DNA of 64,000 nt, taken from the NCBI GenBank assembly GCA_025765615.1, contig JAIVFJ010000006.1:372001-436000 (forward strand), in the 5' to 3' direction. Shown here piece after piece: positions 1 through 10,697 of this stretch (positions are counted from its first letter, which is position 1; every line of letters starts with the position of its first letter). The stretch is from Zopfochytrium polystomum. Lineage: Eukaryota > Chytridiomycota > Chytridiomycetes > Chytridiales > Chytridiaceae. The position numbers and the translations under genes were made by a program. A model generated the notes under the pieces. That model worked only from the letters and a program-made list of their open reading frames with translations. It made no database searches and was not told where the DNA came from.

Positions 1-2
1 AA

Positions 3-503
3 GAAGATGCCTCAAGATTTGCCAACACTCACAGAATGGACCATGACCTTGCTGTGGGTCAGCAAGTTTGGCTTCTGAGGAAGAACTTGCAGACCAAAAG
101 ACCAAGTCCCAAGCTAGACAACCTCAAGTTGGGACCTTTCAAGATCTTGGAGCAAATCAATCCAGTCACCTTCAAGCTGGATCTCCCTCCATCCATGAAG
201 ATCCACCCAGTTTTCCATGTCAGCCTTTTGGAGAAGTTTGTGGCCAACTCCATTCCAGGCAGAGTTGTTCCTCCTCCTCCTCCAGTTGAGGTAGAAGGTG
301 AAGAGGAATTTGAGGTTGAACAAATCTTGGATGCCAAGTGGTTTGGAAGGACACTCAAGTTCCTTGTCAAGTGGAAAGGTTACTCAGATGCTGACAACAC
401 CTGGGAACCTGAGTCAAACCTCACTCACTGCCAAGACCTTCTGCTCAAGTTCAAGACCAGGTACCCCACCAAGTTGCAGAAGAGGCCTAAAAGGGGGAGA
501 TGA
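3..503 (+). CDS. 3' end of Ty3/gypsy retrotransposon polyprotein (integrase C-terminus plus chromodomain), partial
   Basis: The reading frame is already open at the window edge (from base 3) and ends with TGA at 501-503. The visible ~166 residues are the last part of an integrase: a GPF/Y-like module (VWLLRKN, KLGPFKIL, then KIHPVFHVSLLEKF, the typical 'HPVFHVSLL' signature of gypsy integrases), a proline linker, and a chromodomain (FEVEQILDAK, FLVKWKGY, NTWEPESNL). In this family the chromodomain helps target integration to marked chromatin. The stop is followed at once by a polypurine tract and an LTR, so this is the true C-terminus. The rest of the element lies left of the window; whether it is intact cannot be seen. 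Confidence 0.93.
   Translation, partial: EDASRFANTHRMDHDLAVGQQVWLLRKNLQTKRPSPKLDNLKLGPFKILEQINPVTFKLDLPPSMKIHPVFHVSLLEKFVANSIPGRVVPPPPPVEVEGEEEFEVEQILDAKWFGRTLKFLVKWKGYSDADNTWEPESNLTHCQDLLLKFKTRYPTKLQKRPKRGR
489..503 (+). other. Polypurine tract (plus-strand primer) of the gypsy element
   Basis: The purine run AAAAGGGGGAGATGA overlaps the last codons of the polyprotein and abuts the TG that starts the LTR, the standard place for plus-strand priming in LTR retrotransposons. Confidence 0.75.
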
Positions 504-811
504 TGTTATGAATCACCCTCTGGAAACCTCTGGAACCTTCTAGAACATTCCTTCATGGAACCTTGTGGAACCTTCTGGAACCTTCTTTGCTTTCCTGACT
601 TGTCTTGTTGTCATTGGTATCATTGGTATCATTGTATTACTAATTGCTCTTTCTGGAACTTTCTTTGAGTCTTGACAAGGAACACTCTCAAAAGGTATAA
701 AAGGGGGATGGGGGCCCTGTCCCATCCCTCAAGTGAATTATTGTTTCCAATACAATCATCACTCCTCTCAGTTCCTTGTCTGCCTTGTCCTGTCCTGCCC
801 TGTTCCTGACA
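504..811 (+). repeat. 3' LTR of the gypsy element (about 308 bp)
   Basis: The segment begins TGTTATGA directly after the polypurine tract and ends CCTGACA, giving short imperfect terminal inverted repeats (TGTTA/TGACA). It contains a TATA-like box (GGTATAAAAGGG near 695) and repeated CTGGAACCTTCT motifs in its U3 part. The 5' LTR is outside the window, so the right boundary rests only on the terminal CA and general structure. Confidence 0.7.
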
Positions 812-1440
812 GTAGATTGAACTCTCAGGCGTTGGGGACTGCGCAGGGCACGGCCACCAACACCCTCACAGGGTCGACAACGCCACCGCCGTCACCTCTG
901 CAGCAACTGTGATCCTCACTCCAACACAGAGCCAGCAGTGTAACACAGTCAGTGGTGGGGCCAGCAGCATTCCCCACCCGCGGCCCATTAAGAGGAGCCC
1001 CTGAAGGGACCATGTACTCACCTGGGTGTGTACCACCTCTCACTTCCCTCACCATCGCAAGCCAGATGGATTTGAAGGGACTCTGTATTGGTGCCAAAGG
1101 ACCAGAAATCAGATTGAAGAAAAAAGGAAAAGCGAAATGGCCCAAATACAGAGAGAGAGAAAATTGACAAGTCTGGGTTAGGCCCCAGGGTGGGCACCAC
1201 TTAGATCTTCCTTCTTTCATTTTGCCGTTTTGGGCACCCTTTTGTTTTCCCTAATCTTTTGCAGTACTCTCCTCAGTAGTGCCTTCCCTGATACGTTTCC
1301 TTTCCTTGCCCTGCTACAGTTTTCCCAGATTGGTCAATTTGGTTTGGGGTTTTCACCTGGGCAATGGTGTTTTAAATTCTCTCACTCAGTTTCTTTCTTT
1401 GAAGTAGTTTTGCTTTTTAAGGCGCTTGTGCAAGGGGGAG
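812..1440 (+). other. Intergenic / degenerate retroelement sequence, ending in a second polypurine tract
   Basis: No convincing coding region. The right end (CAAGGGGGAG at 1431-1440) looks like the polypurine tract of a Ty1/copia-type element and is followed by TGTTGGAATATG, a start typical of copia LTRs. The element itself would be a decayed or truncated copy. Confidence 0.4.
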
Positions 1441-2221
1441 TGTTGGAATATGCCCTTGCGAGAGAAAATGGAAGATTCAATAGAAGGAAAAAACTTGACT
1501 TGTCACACGCCCACTCATCTGCTCCCATAATCTGTCGCTCCTGCGATCGCTCGCAACATCGAATTTCAACAAAAATGTAGCATTTGGGTCTGATCCAGGT
1601 GATTTGTATTTACAGTAAAAAGTCGAATAACAGTCTGATTCGGCGCCGTTCAAGCTAATTTCCTAAAATTATCGAATCAAACATCTGACAACCCTCTGAA
1701 ATTTGTTGTTTTTCCTGTTCGGAATATCGAATTGAGTCGAGTCGGACTCTGTTTTTGACCAATCCGTGTTGGCTAGCCACACCAAGGCCGGTTCATGGAA
1801 ACACAGTGGCGCGGTTCTGTCCAAATTCCAGATATGGAGACGTAAATAGTCTAGCTCAAACACCGGCTCGCGGCTTCGCACTTTGCTACGAAGTTACGAC
1901 CCCGTACACTCCATTAAAAGACAAGTATAAGTGGCGCTTTCTAATTTGAAATAACAACTCTAAGGAGTGAGTATAGTCTTACAGGAGCAGCCCAGACTTT
2001 TTTTTCTCTTTTTTTTTTCTGTTTTCGTTTGATCATCATCCCCAGGCGCTCACGGTGCTAATAACCATTCAATAAAATTTGAAAGCTGTCTGAACAGCAT
2101 TGTCTTGGTTTCTTCTCTGCTTTCAATACCCAGTTCGCAGGAAGTGCAATTGACCTTCATCGGCAAAATCACAAAAAGAACCTCCGCCGCGAAGTGTCAA
2201 GCTCAGGCTAGAACGGTGTTA
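1441..2221. other. Possible LTR remnant, then gene-free spacer
   Basis: A copia-like LTR start (TGTTGGAATATG) at 1441 is the only recognisable signal; I cannot place its 3' end. The rest up to the RPF1 stop holds short frames without family similarity and a T-rich run near 1998-2020. Confidence 0.35.
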
Positions 2222-3588
2222 CTACGACCTAAAATCAACGAAATCTTTCACCTTGTGCATCCATTCATACTCGCCATTCCTGAGGTCATAGATGCCCTTT
2301 TGAAGCCACTTGAGTTTCAAAGTAAAACGCGGTCCCAATTCTTGCAAAACGCATTCTTTTTCTTCGTTGAAAATGTACCTGTGACCGAAGATATCGCGGT
2401 CCGCCATTCATCAACCACATCAGAATGTAGAGACTACATCACAGGCTCGGTCGCTCACCGATGTCGCCGAAAGAAAATAAAATCGCGCTGGTTATGAAAG
2501 GTGGCGACTTGACGCCCTTTGAATTCGGGTACATGCGGGAACAGCGCGGCAAACATCCGACCAATCGTGTGTCCAAGGCGTGTGTTGAAGTTGTTAAGGA
2601 TAAGTTCGGGCTTGTGGGGTCCGACACGGCCATGGCCCTAGCCAGGGGAAGAATCCCGTGTGAATGTTGCATTACAATCGATGGAGACGGATCGTTCAGA
2701 ACATACCCGGATTTCCTTATTTAGTTTAATGCTGGACAATTTAAAGTGGGCCGTTGGACCGTCGGGAAGATGCATAAAAGTGATGGCGTCTTTCATGTGA
2801 ACGCCGGGATGTGGACTAAGAAACAAGCTACCATGAAGCCCCGACTTACTTGGTTCTCCCTTGTCTTCGCTGACAATGACCAGGTCGGTGTACTCTCGTT
2901 TGTTCGCAATCTCGACAATTCTTTGGATGGTAAACTGTTGTCCACGCTTCACGTAATGCGCTGCAGGAATGATACTGCGAAATTCCTTCGCAAATACAAT
3001 CGTATCCTACATGGCGTTCATTATCCAGAACGGTACCTTGCATTGTACGTGGTGAACACTCTCACAAACCTTGTCCGCTCGGCGGCACGTCGTTACAAGA
3101 ACCTTTGGTGTGAGGCCGTGCACGAAATACTTCGCGAACTCGTCCGTCTCCTCATCCTGCATAACCTCATCATCCATTTCGGGATCCACAATGGTGACGT
3201 CTAGCTCCCTCGTATTTTCCAAGGTGCGTGGAACGTTAGTAGCAAGCCGTTCCTCCTTCAGGGCTGGATTCTGCTCCTCCGCCTTCTTAATGGCAAGACG
3301 AGCTTTGAGCTTCAAATGCCGTATCTCCGCCGCTTGACGTTGGAGGATTTGCGAGCGTCTCATCTTATTTGCAATGTCGGCTGGGTTTGTCCGGCGCAAT
3401 CCCCCTGCAGTAGCTGCAGCAATCGCGGCTGCCGAAATGGAAATAGCAGTGGACGGTCGTGGGGGTGTCATTCCGCTCGGTTGTCGCCGGTTAGAGCGCT
3501 CGGAAAAGTCCGATCTCAATTCGGGCGTGGCCTCCGACGACGACCCTTGCGTTCGGCGCCTGCCGCTGATCGCTGCTGCTTTTGGCAT
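2222..3588 (-). CDS. RPF1: Ribosome production factor 1 (Brix domain, pre-60S assembly)
   Basis: Reconstructed as complement(join(2222..2378,2459..2637,2707..2789,2850..3006,3070..3588)), 364 aa, five exons, four GT-AG introns of 60-80 bp, all phases consistent. The protein matches Rpf1: a basic/Ala-rich N-terminus, a helix around residues 70-100, then [10 protein letters not shown] and DEFAKYF before the Brix domain ([78 protein letters not shown]). Rpf1 binds 27S pre-rRNA/5S RNP in the nucleolus for large-subunit maturation; family size 295-350 aa. It lies 56 bp downstream of RPN8 on the same strand. No upstream TATA box is evident. Confidence 0.93.
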
Positions 3589-3644
3589 GGTTGCCCCGAC
3601 TTGTCAGTTCAAGAAATGAAAAGCAAAAAGTCACGTGTTACTAT

Positions 3645-5200
3645 TCACTTCTTCTCCTTGCCCTTGTCGCCTTTCTCTTCCTTTGCCTCCATTCCGTCCT
3701 TGCCCTCTTTGCTCTCTTTAGCGTCCTTGTCCTTCTCCTTCTCTTTATCCTTGCTCTTGCCGTCTCCACCGCCGTCAGTCTCCTTCTTGTCCTCCTCTTC
3801 TCGGTTTGACAGTTTGTTTTCGATGAGATTGTGGAGGGCGATCACCGCTCGTGCTAGGGATGAAAGATAGATAACCAGCAGCTCGTCGTTGGTTGCAACC
3901 GCGAATGATTTCACCGTCTCAGGCGCGGTGAGGTTGGGCAAGAGGTTGAATACATCCTGTAGATTGTATATAATTTGATGATTCACGGGGAGTTCGCCGT
4001 TCACGACCTTGACTAGGTAGTCACCGATTTCCTCAAGCCGCTGTTGGAGCCCCTTCAAAGAGTCCAGCTGGTCCGTGATTTGACTTGATAAAGTTCCAAC
4101 CGCGTTGTCTTTTATGTCCCTGAGAAGGTGCTCAACGCCAATTTCCTCAGCTTCCTCCGCTTCGATTGATGACGGTATGTGGTTGAACGTTTTTGTAGTT
4201 GCCGTTCCGTCCTATTCAATTGGAAGAATCGACACTCAAGACGAGTCTATCCCCGAAAATTGAAACCTACATCATGAATTTCATCCACGGCGAAATAGGC
4301 GTCTGTAGGAAGACCTATGTCCTTCGGCCGAACATCAACAATCACAAGGACTGGATTGGGAACGTATCGCTTGAATAATTCGTTGATTTCCAGATCAGAC
4401 GGTCGGAGTTTCGGTCCGGTGTGGTACCACCCAATCATCTTCTCCTTGGCTGAGCACGTCGTTTGTAACTATGTTGAAATAGAAAAAAGGGTAGAGCTCA
4501 CCATTGACTTTCTTGAACATGTCGTACATGGCTTCGTGGTAATTGTGGTCCAAAAACCAAACAGACGAGTCTTTTTCATCTTCTTCAAAAGGCACTGGCG
4601 CAATTCGTTAGAGGTAAAAGCATGAGTTGAAACGTACGTGCGTAGCTGTTGGCAACGTTCACAACGTTGTCCACAACTTGGCCAAGCAACACCCCAACTA
4701 CACGCTTTTTCGTGTTCCGTGCAGCTCGAAAAAAGTGATCGGTGACAGATAGGAGAACAAGTGGGTGTACCTTCCTGAAGTTGGGGACAGAACGATTAGT
4801 TCGCCGGAACAAAATTTCACGAGTGGACGCGCGTCGTGGTACAGCGAGCATTCCCGGCAAACGGCAAAAAGTGGCAACCCTTCCACATATTACGACAGAA
4901 GAATTCAGAGAGTATGCGAGTGGGACGCCGCTTCTTGCATCAGTACAGCGACGAAGAAGGTGGCGCTCAGGTACGGGAGATCGAAGGAAATGTAGTCCGA
5001 AGAACAACGGATGGGAATGGGTCTCCGTTCGCGGATACAGATGGTGGTCTGCCTGCACAACACAGCACACCACGCCCTCGAGGTGAAATTGAAACAAAAT
5101 TCAAGAAGATCGCGGCCCTGGGTGGAGCAGGGATGCGAACAGTAGACCGGGCGCGGTGTGGTACTCACACAAGCTCGGGGGTGGTTGTGCTGGTTGGCAT
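3645..5200 (-). CDS. RPN8: 26S proteasome regulatory subunit RPN8 (PSMD7), MPN domain
   Basis: complement(join(3645..4211,4271..4449,4502..4594,4638..4774,5169..5200)), 335 aa; introns 59, 52, 43 and 394 bp. The MPN domain is complete: [71 protein letters not shown]. As in other Rpn8 proteins it lacks the JAMM zinc ligands, so it is the non-catalytic partner that pairs with Rpn11 in the lid. The middle holds [13 protein letters not shown] and [16 protein letters not shown]; the C-terminus is the usual Lys/Glu-rich tail. The first exon codes only ten residues ([10 protein letters not shown]). The start codon lies 67 bp from the divergent MICU1-like start, so the two share one promoter region. 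Confidence 0.95.
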
Positions 5201-5267
5201 TTTGTGAAAGGCAGTCACGATTCGCGATCTGTGGTCGTTGTGAAAAGTTCCGGTGTCGCTTTCAAAA

Positions 5268-6966
5268 ATGTGGCGAAGGGTGCTTCATTACTCAGGCGCG
5301 CTCTGGTCCAGGGCCCGCCCTGTTCATGCGGGCCTCGTTGGCGCTGGAGCTGCAGCCGTTGCGACGGCCATCTTTGTAGAATCAGCGAATGGAATCGATC
5401 GTACAGCCAGTGTCGATGCGGCTCTCTCGTCTGTCGGGAATGCAAGTTTGAGCCAACTGCTCATGCCGCCCTCAGCGATTGAGGCGATCGAGGCCGCCAG
5501 TCGTACTAGGGTTGTGGAATGCGAGGAAATGGAGGAGCCAAAGCGCAGCTGGACAGACGTTCAGCTGGGCGAGTACGAAAATAAGCTGCGCGCCTTCTCC
5601 CATCCTCAGAAAGTGTTCAACTACTTCGCATCCCAGGTAGGACAGACACACCGCGTCGGAGCCCGATGAGCGCCTCGTTGAACTTGACTCCGGACCACAG
5701 AAACATGGAGGCACACATTACATGACCATCTACGATCTCCTCCGTTCCCTCATTCCGTATCGATCGTTTTACGAAATCAGTCGCTCGAGCTCGGGGAATA
5801 TGCGGCAGCGAGTACCCAGTGCAGAAGAATTCTTTTCAATGGCCGACGCCAACGGAGACGGGCTTATATCGTTTTCGGAGTATGTGACCTTTTTGACCTT
5901 GCTTGGTGTTCCGGCTGAGAATTGGAGAGTGACTTTCAAGAGTTAAGTGTGAGGAATCCGCGCGTGATCCCCTGACCGTTCCTCCAGTCATCGACGCTGA
6001 TGATAGTGGACTGGTCTCAAAGTCGGAATTCGAGCAACTCATACGGTATCATGTGGACAGTCTATCTTCCGTAGGGCGGTGCGTATATGACAATTAAGCA
6101 CTGGAATTACTGAATGTCCTTCGATTCAAACTTTTAGAATGGGGTCTGTCGAGAAAGAGAAGGCACTGGACTTCAGTCATTCTGGTATGATCATGTGCTC
6201 GCCTGAGCATTTATTGTTGACATCTTCCCGATGTACGATCCAGGCGTATTTGCACACTTTTTCGGTTCCGATGGGAAGAAGCAGCTGACGTTTGGTAGGT
6301 GTATGTACTGCAAAGTAATGCCTCACAACTTTCAGAGGAGTTTGCCAAGTTTATGAAGAGACTCAACCGAGAGATACTCAACTTAGAGTTTCATGAATTC
6401 GTCACGGATGAGAACGGCACTATCTCACTTAAAGATTTTGGCAAAAGTGTCGTTGCCCATGTGCCTCAACGGCATTTGTCAGAGGCGCTCAAACGACTGA
6501 AGACCCTTCCTGCATCGGAGGCTCGCGTGACTTTTGAAGAATTTGCACAGTACGACAAAATGATAAGGGAGCACTCGCAACAAATTGGTGTGCAGATGGA
6601 GTTTCACCCCACCCTAACTAACTCACGCTGCTTTCGTCCAGCCATTGCGTACAAGTCTTTTCCGTCCATTCATCGCGGGCAGTGGACCAAACAAGAATTC
6701 AAATCGGTAATGAGGAGGCTTACAGACGTGAGCTTGTCGGATGCCCAGGTCGATGTTATCTTCCATCTTTTCGATAAGGTAGTATACTATGAGGTTCTCT
6801 TTCACCGCGCGAACTAAAACTTGTCAAGAACGACGACGGGCACCTGGACGAGCGAGAATTCTATGAATACGGCGTGAAGGGCCGTTACAACAGAGGCCTG
6901 GTCTCGGCTCAACCGAGCAACCCGTTCTCGCTCAAACGGGTTTGGGCTTGTGTGACGCAGACATAG
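5268..6966 (+). CDS. MICU1: Mitochondrial calcium uptake protein, MICU1-like EF-hand regulator of the uniporter
   Basis: join(5268..5636,5701..5941,5988..6078,6138..6184,6244..6294,6336..6587,6642..6778,6829..6966), 441 aa, eight exons, seven short introns. The N-terminus (MWRRVLHYSG, basic, then an Ala/Gly-rich hydrophobic stretch near residues 20-40) suits mitochondrial import and a membrane segment. The body matches MICU1: FNYFASQ, MTIYDLLRSLIP, a first loop DANGDGLISFSEY, a second DADDSGLVSKSEF, FAHFFGSDGKKQLTF, EILNLEFHEF, and a last EF-hand NDDGHLDEREF (an Asn replaces the first Asp). In other eukaryotes MICU1 gates the MCU channel from the intermembrane space. An in-frame GTG/ATG choice exists; the first ATG is at 5268. 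AATAAA follows the stop at 6969. Confidence 0.9.
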
Positions 6967-6968
6967 AG

Positions 6969-6974
6969 AATAAA
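6969..6974 (+). terminator. Polyadenylation signal AATAAA of the MICU1-like gene
   Basis: A perfect AATAAA starts 3 bp after the TAG stop. The convergent ARL3 stop is only 53 bp further on, so the two 3' ends probably overlap. Confidence 0.55.
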
Positions 6975-7026
6975 GCCACTCTTATTCACCCTTAATTTAA
7001 CTGCGTCGAATGGACCAATGTTTCAT

Positions 7027-7795
7027 TCACTTTTTCGCACCGCATACGGACATTGCCCACTCCATTCCCTCGGTGATCCCGACGCCTTCGACCGCTGAAC
7101 ACGCCTGTATTTTCCATTGCCGATCCCTGATGGAATTCAAGTTGAGGCCAATCGCAATCTGTCGTTTGAGCGATTAAGGAGGTTTGCAATACTTAGAATC
7201 GTCAGGTTTTTTGAGATCTTACCTCGTCAGCGGGAATCGCGTTTACGAGATCTTGCTTGTTCGCAAAAACTAGAACTGGCACCCCGGATAACTTTGACTC
7301 CTCCAGCAATTGGTTAAGTTCTTGTCCTCTAAAATTTTCAACCATTAGAATCGAGGAGAATTATCATCCACTCGTACGTTTCTTCCAGTCGGCGCCGGTC
7401 TGAGCTGTCAATAACGTAGATCTAATAGTTGTACAGTGGTTACACGGATCGAGACCATTGACGCTGCCGAACCAGAACATCCGTGCTATCAAAATAGTTC
7501 CGCCAATACGCTCGAATCGCCTCCTGGCCTGGGAGTTGGAGTTAGTCCTTCGGCACAGAAAAAACGTCCCAAGAGTTATTATACCTCCAATGTCCCACAC
7601 ATTCATTTTCAAGCCATCCTGGTGAACTGATTTGATATTGAAGCCTTGGGTGGGCTTGACTTCCGTAATATCTTCGCAGGCTAGACGCTTGAGGATGGAG
7701 GTCTTTCCGGCATTGTCAAGGCCCAAAAGTAGCAGTCGGACCTCGCGCTCTGCTGCGCGACGCAAACGGCGAAGGAGAGTGAAAAGCGTATCCAT
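7027..7795 (-). CDS. ARL3: ADP-ribosylation factor-like GTPase ARL3 (ciliary cargo release)
   Basis: complement(join(7027..7158,7223..7328,7378..7421,7473..7528,7585..7795)), 182 aa, the same length as animal ARL3; four introns of 49-64 bp. G-motifs are complete: GLDNAGKT (P-loop), TQGFNIKS (switch I with Thr), [17 protein letters not shown] (switch II), NKQD and the CSAVEG (SAL-like) motif. ETGQEL is present as [13 protein letters not shown]. In cilia and flagella ARL3-GTP releases lipidated cargo from PDE6D/UNC119 carriers; the family is found mostly in organisms that build cilia, so it marks a zoospore-forming host. The neighbour on the left is convergent (MICU1-like), the one on the right divergent (SNARE, 69 bp between start codons). 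Confidence 0.94.
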
Positions 7796-7864
7796 CTTGT
7801 TTTTAGACAATTTGAAATTGGCGAAGAGTGTTTTTCTTCAGCCCCAGCGACCACCAATCATGTC

Positions 7865-8811
7865 ATGGTGGGTGTGGCGTCCAGTTGCCCCAAGTCTGAA
7901 GGTCCATTTTCCAGGGAGGCCGATACCGATGCACTTAACGAGGCTGCAGACGACGCATTCACAGCGATCCAGGAAAGAAAGCAGGCTATCAAGGCAGGTC
8001 TACCCGTCAGTCAACTTGATGAACGCATTGCGAGGGGGCTGGATACACTCAAGTCGGGCATTGGTGGTTTGGAACTCAAGTTGGAGGAGGCGGAGAGGGC
8101 TGGCAGGTGAGCTGGATGACTACGTCCATTACACGGACCTTTTACCTCTATGCGGTGGACAGATCGAAGGATGACCTGAAAAAGTGGGAATCGGCGATTT
8201 TGGCGCTGAGCAAGCAGTCCGATCGCCTTGAGTTCATGAGCAGACCAGATGACGATGCTCGGTAAGGATCGCCTGCGCCACCGATTTCAGCTTCTGGCGA
8301 TGAACTCTGACCATATCAGGAGCCAATTGCTTCTCTCACGATCCTCTTCACAGCAGACCAAGGCACGACTGAGCCAGGGAGGGTCAGCCCTTACTTTTTC
8401 GACGGTAGCTGCTGAGGACGTTCGTGCTTTAGAGTCCGGCGAACTGGTTCAACTACAAAGCCGAATTATGGATGGTAAGGGGCTCACTTCCCACTCTTCT
8501 TTGTGTCACCCGTTTTTGGTAAATTTCCTTGCGACCAACCAGAGCAGGACGCTCAACTGGACCAATTGAGCGAGACTCTCTTACGCCATAAAGATATCGG
8601 TTTACGAATCGGGGATGAACTGGATCATCATATTGATCTTCTGGAACAGACAGAAGCTGACGTCGACGCCACGGAGGGCAGACTGGGAATAGCGGGTCGA
8701 CGCCTGCGCACCGTCACCGAAGTTTCGAAGTCGGCAACGACTGGAAATACTCTTATTGGAGTCCTTATAGTTATTCTTGTTTTGGTTATCATCATTGCAA
8801 AATGGACGTAA
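7865..8811 (+). CDS. Qc-type SNARE, Syn8/syntaxin-8-like
   Basis: join(7865..8106,8163..8261,8320..8474,8543..8811), 254 aa. The C-terminal ~90 residues form a Qc SNARE motif (QDAQLDQLSETLLRHKDI, then GDELDHHIDLLEQTEADVDATEGRL) with the zero-layer Gln inside HHIDLLEQ, followed by a 20-residue membrane anchor (GVLIVILVLVIIIAKW) ending the protein. The N-terminal half is helical with a conserved-looking LDTLKSGIGGLELKLEEAE segment. Endosomal fusion is the known role for fungal Syn8/Fsv1. It might instead be a Tlg1/syntaxin-6 type; length and the short luminal end favour Syn8. Confidence 0.85.
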
Positions 8812-9298
8812 AGATTGTGCCCCTTTGGGTTCTGTGGCCAAGTTCTCTAAAATGCATTTATTCATGTGTGGTTGTGGCTTCATGCCTCACCAGCAGGTTG
8901 AGCAAGAAGAGGAGCACATTTTAAATGTCATCGCGTCGGAGGGTGTTCAAGCGTCGGCTTCGGCGTCGGTGGTAACAGCTACTCAAAAAGTGTGGCTGTT
9001 GGGAAATGGAAGGACCAGTCGTTTCTGTGGACGAGCTCTGGGAAAAGTAACCACCCGGTGTTCCTCTTTCAATGTTCGCTCAAGGCAGGAAGGGTGCAAA
9101 CCGCCCGAAGAACCGACCAAGCGGGCGTTTCAAGGCAGCAGGATCGCCGCATTGCCCCCTTTGCGTGGAATCTTCCTCCAAACACGATGTTTCCGTATTC
9201 TTCAATATATTCTCGAACGTTGCATTCAAACCAAATGCACGAATGAAAAAAGATATTGACAACGACCAACGAAGGCACTCTGACAACCAGGCTGAATA
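8812..9298. other. Convergent intergenic region, nothing recognised
   Basis: This lies between the 3' ends of the SNARE gene and the next minus-strand gene. Short frames occur on both strands (for example one opening at 9072 on the plus strand that is rich in Arg/Lys), but none shows a family signature and none can be extended by plausible splicing. Confidence 0.4.
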
Positions 9299-10451
9299 TC
9301 ATGCAGACGGGGCTGTAACCGCTGCTGCCGCAATACGTTCCCGGTCAGCTTCCGGCACAATTGCGATATCGAAAATGCTGCCGCCGATTTGCTTCCGGCC
9401 CGCTTTGAGCATGTCCACCGCACTCTCGAAATCCCACGGGTCCACCGGTGGCGCATCCATGGCCGAGCTGGAAGCTTTCTTAGAAGCCGAGCCCTTCTTT
9501 TTCTTCTTGTCATCAGCTTCTTCATCATCTTCACCCTTCGCCTTTTTCTTCTTGTCCTTTTTCTTCGAGTCCCCGGCCGCTTCGTCGTCCGCATTCGACC
9601 GCTTCGGTTTCTCCCCGATCATGGGCGTTCCCGTCCAAAGAGACTCCAACTTGTCGGGCCACCGGCTGATGTTTTCGACATGAGTTACCACAGAGTACAA
9701 GACAGCGAAAGAGAAGCGAGGTGATGACATACTTGGTTTTGGGAAACCGTTCGGCCAGCGAGGTCCCGAGTGCAAGGGCCGCCTTCACGGCAGACCGGAC
9801 GGATGGGAGGAAGCCTTCCGAGAAAGACGCCATACCAACTAACTTCTCGGCAGTCGATATCCACGCAGCACCGTACGCGTTGTAAACGTCCAATGCCCTC
9901 TTTTTCGACTCTGGTGTGGCGTACTCGGTCGTCGCCCAAGAGTCCTTAGATTGGAGGAAGAGTGTGAGGGCTTCGAGATGCGCGAAAACAGACTTCCAGG
10001 CGGAGAAGGGTGACTTCTTCTTGTTGGCGTTCTTGTAATGCTTCATGACTACTCGGAGTTGATTTTCGATGACTTCAATCTCAGCCAGCTTGAAGAAGTC
10101 AGGGGTAGTTTTGCTGTCAGCGTAGAGTATTAGTTGGACGTCGGCGACCGCCTGCGGACAACTAGTAACTTACAGTCCAAAGGTCTGGGGGTTTCTGTTG
10201 TCCAACTCCTTTTGCATTTCCCGCATCGTTTCTACCGAAAACTTGCACCACACATCACCATCGATGCGCTCGGTGGAGGTGTAGTCGGTGGTGTCCTATG
10301 ATGCGTGCCAATAGAGTTATGGAATACCGAGGAGTGAGAACGGCATCACGAAGAGAACGGTGAATTCGTCACGCCAAACGGCCGGCTGGCAGTCCGATAA
10401 GAGGTGAAGAGGGAGTGCAGAAGGTGCGGCTCTCACCAGTTGAGAAGACAT
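9299..10451 (-). CDS. Uncharacterised helical protein with Lys/Asp-rich linker
   Basis: complement(join(9299..9665,9733..10113,10174..10295,10437..10451)), 294 aa, phases consistent, starting MSSQL. I do not recognise a family. Residues 1-190 look like an all-alpha domain (VWCKFSVETMREMQKEL, FFKLAEIEVIENQLRVVM, FAHLEALTLFLQ, ALDVYNAYGAAWISTAEKLV). Then RWPDKLESLWTGTPM is followed by a charged linker of alternating Lys and Asp/Glu runs, and a short ordered C-terminus (DFESAVDMLKAGRKQIGGSIFDIA). No signal peptide or membrane segment. The gene is convergent with the SNARE gene and its upstream side is a 1 kb repeat-rich spacer. Confidence 0.65.
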
Positions 10452-10643
10452 GGTTCAAGAAGTTCAGAATCGTGAAGGGGCGCCGGCAATTTGAAACGAA
10501 CGGAGTGAATCACTTCAGTGTGGAACGTGCTTTGTGCTTGATGCCAGAGATTTTATACTGTGGAAGTGTGGTGAAACAGGAATGAAGGAGGGAAAGAGCG
10601 GAGGCACAGCGGAGCAAGTGCGGGGGGGAGAGAGAAAGTGAGT

Positions 10644-10697
<54 letters not shown>

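Noticed and set aside
825..1220. Minus-strand frame after the gypsy LTR
   Set aside because: No similarity to any retroelement protein and no start context; likely chance.
9072..9246. Small basic protein gene between the SNARE and the uncharacterised gene
   Set aside because: Frames are short, mutually exclusive and lack any family motif or convincing splice sites.
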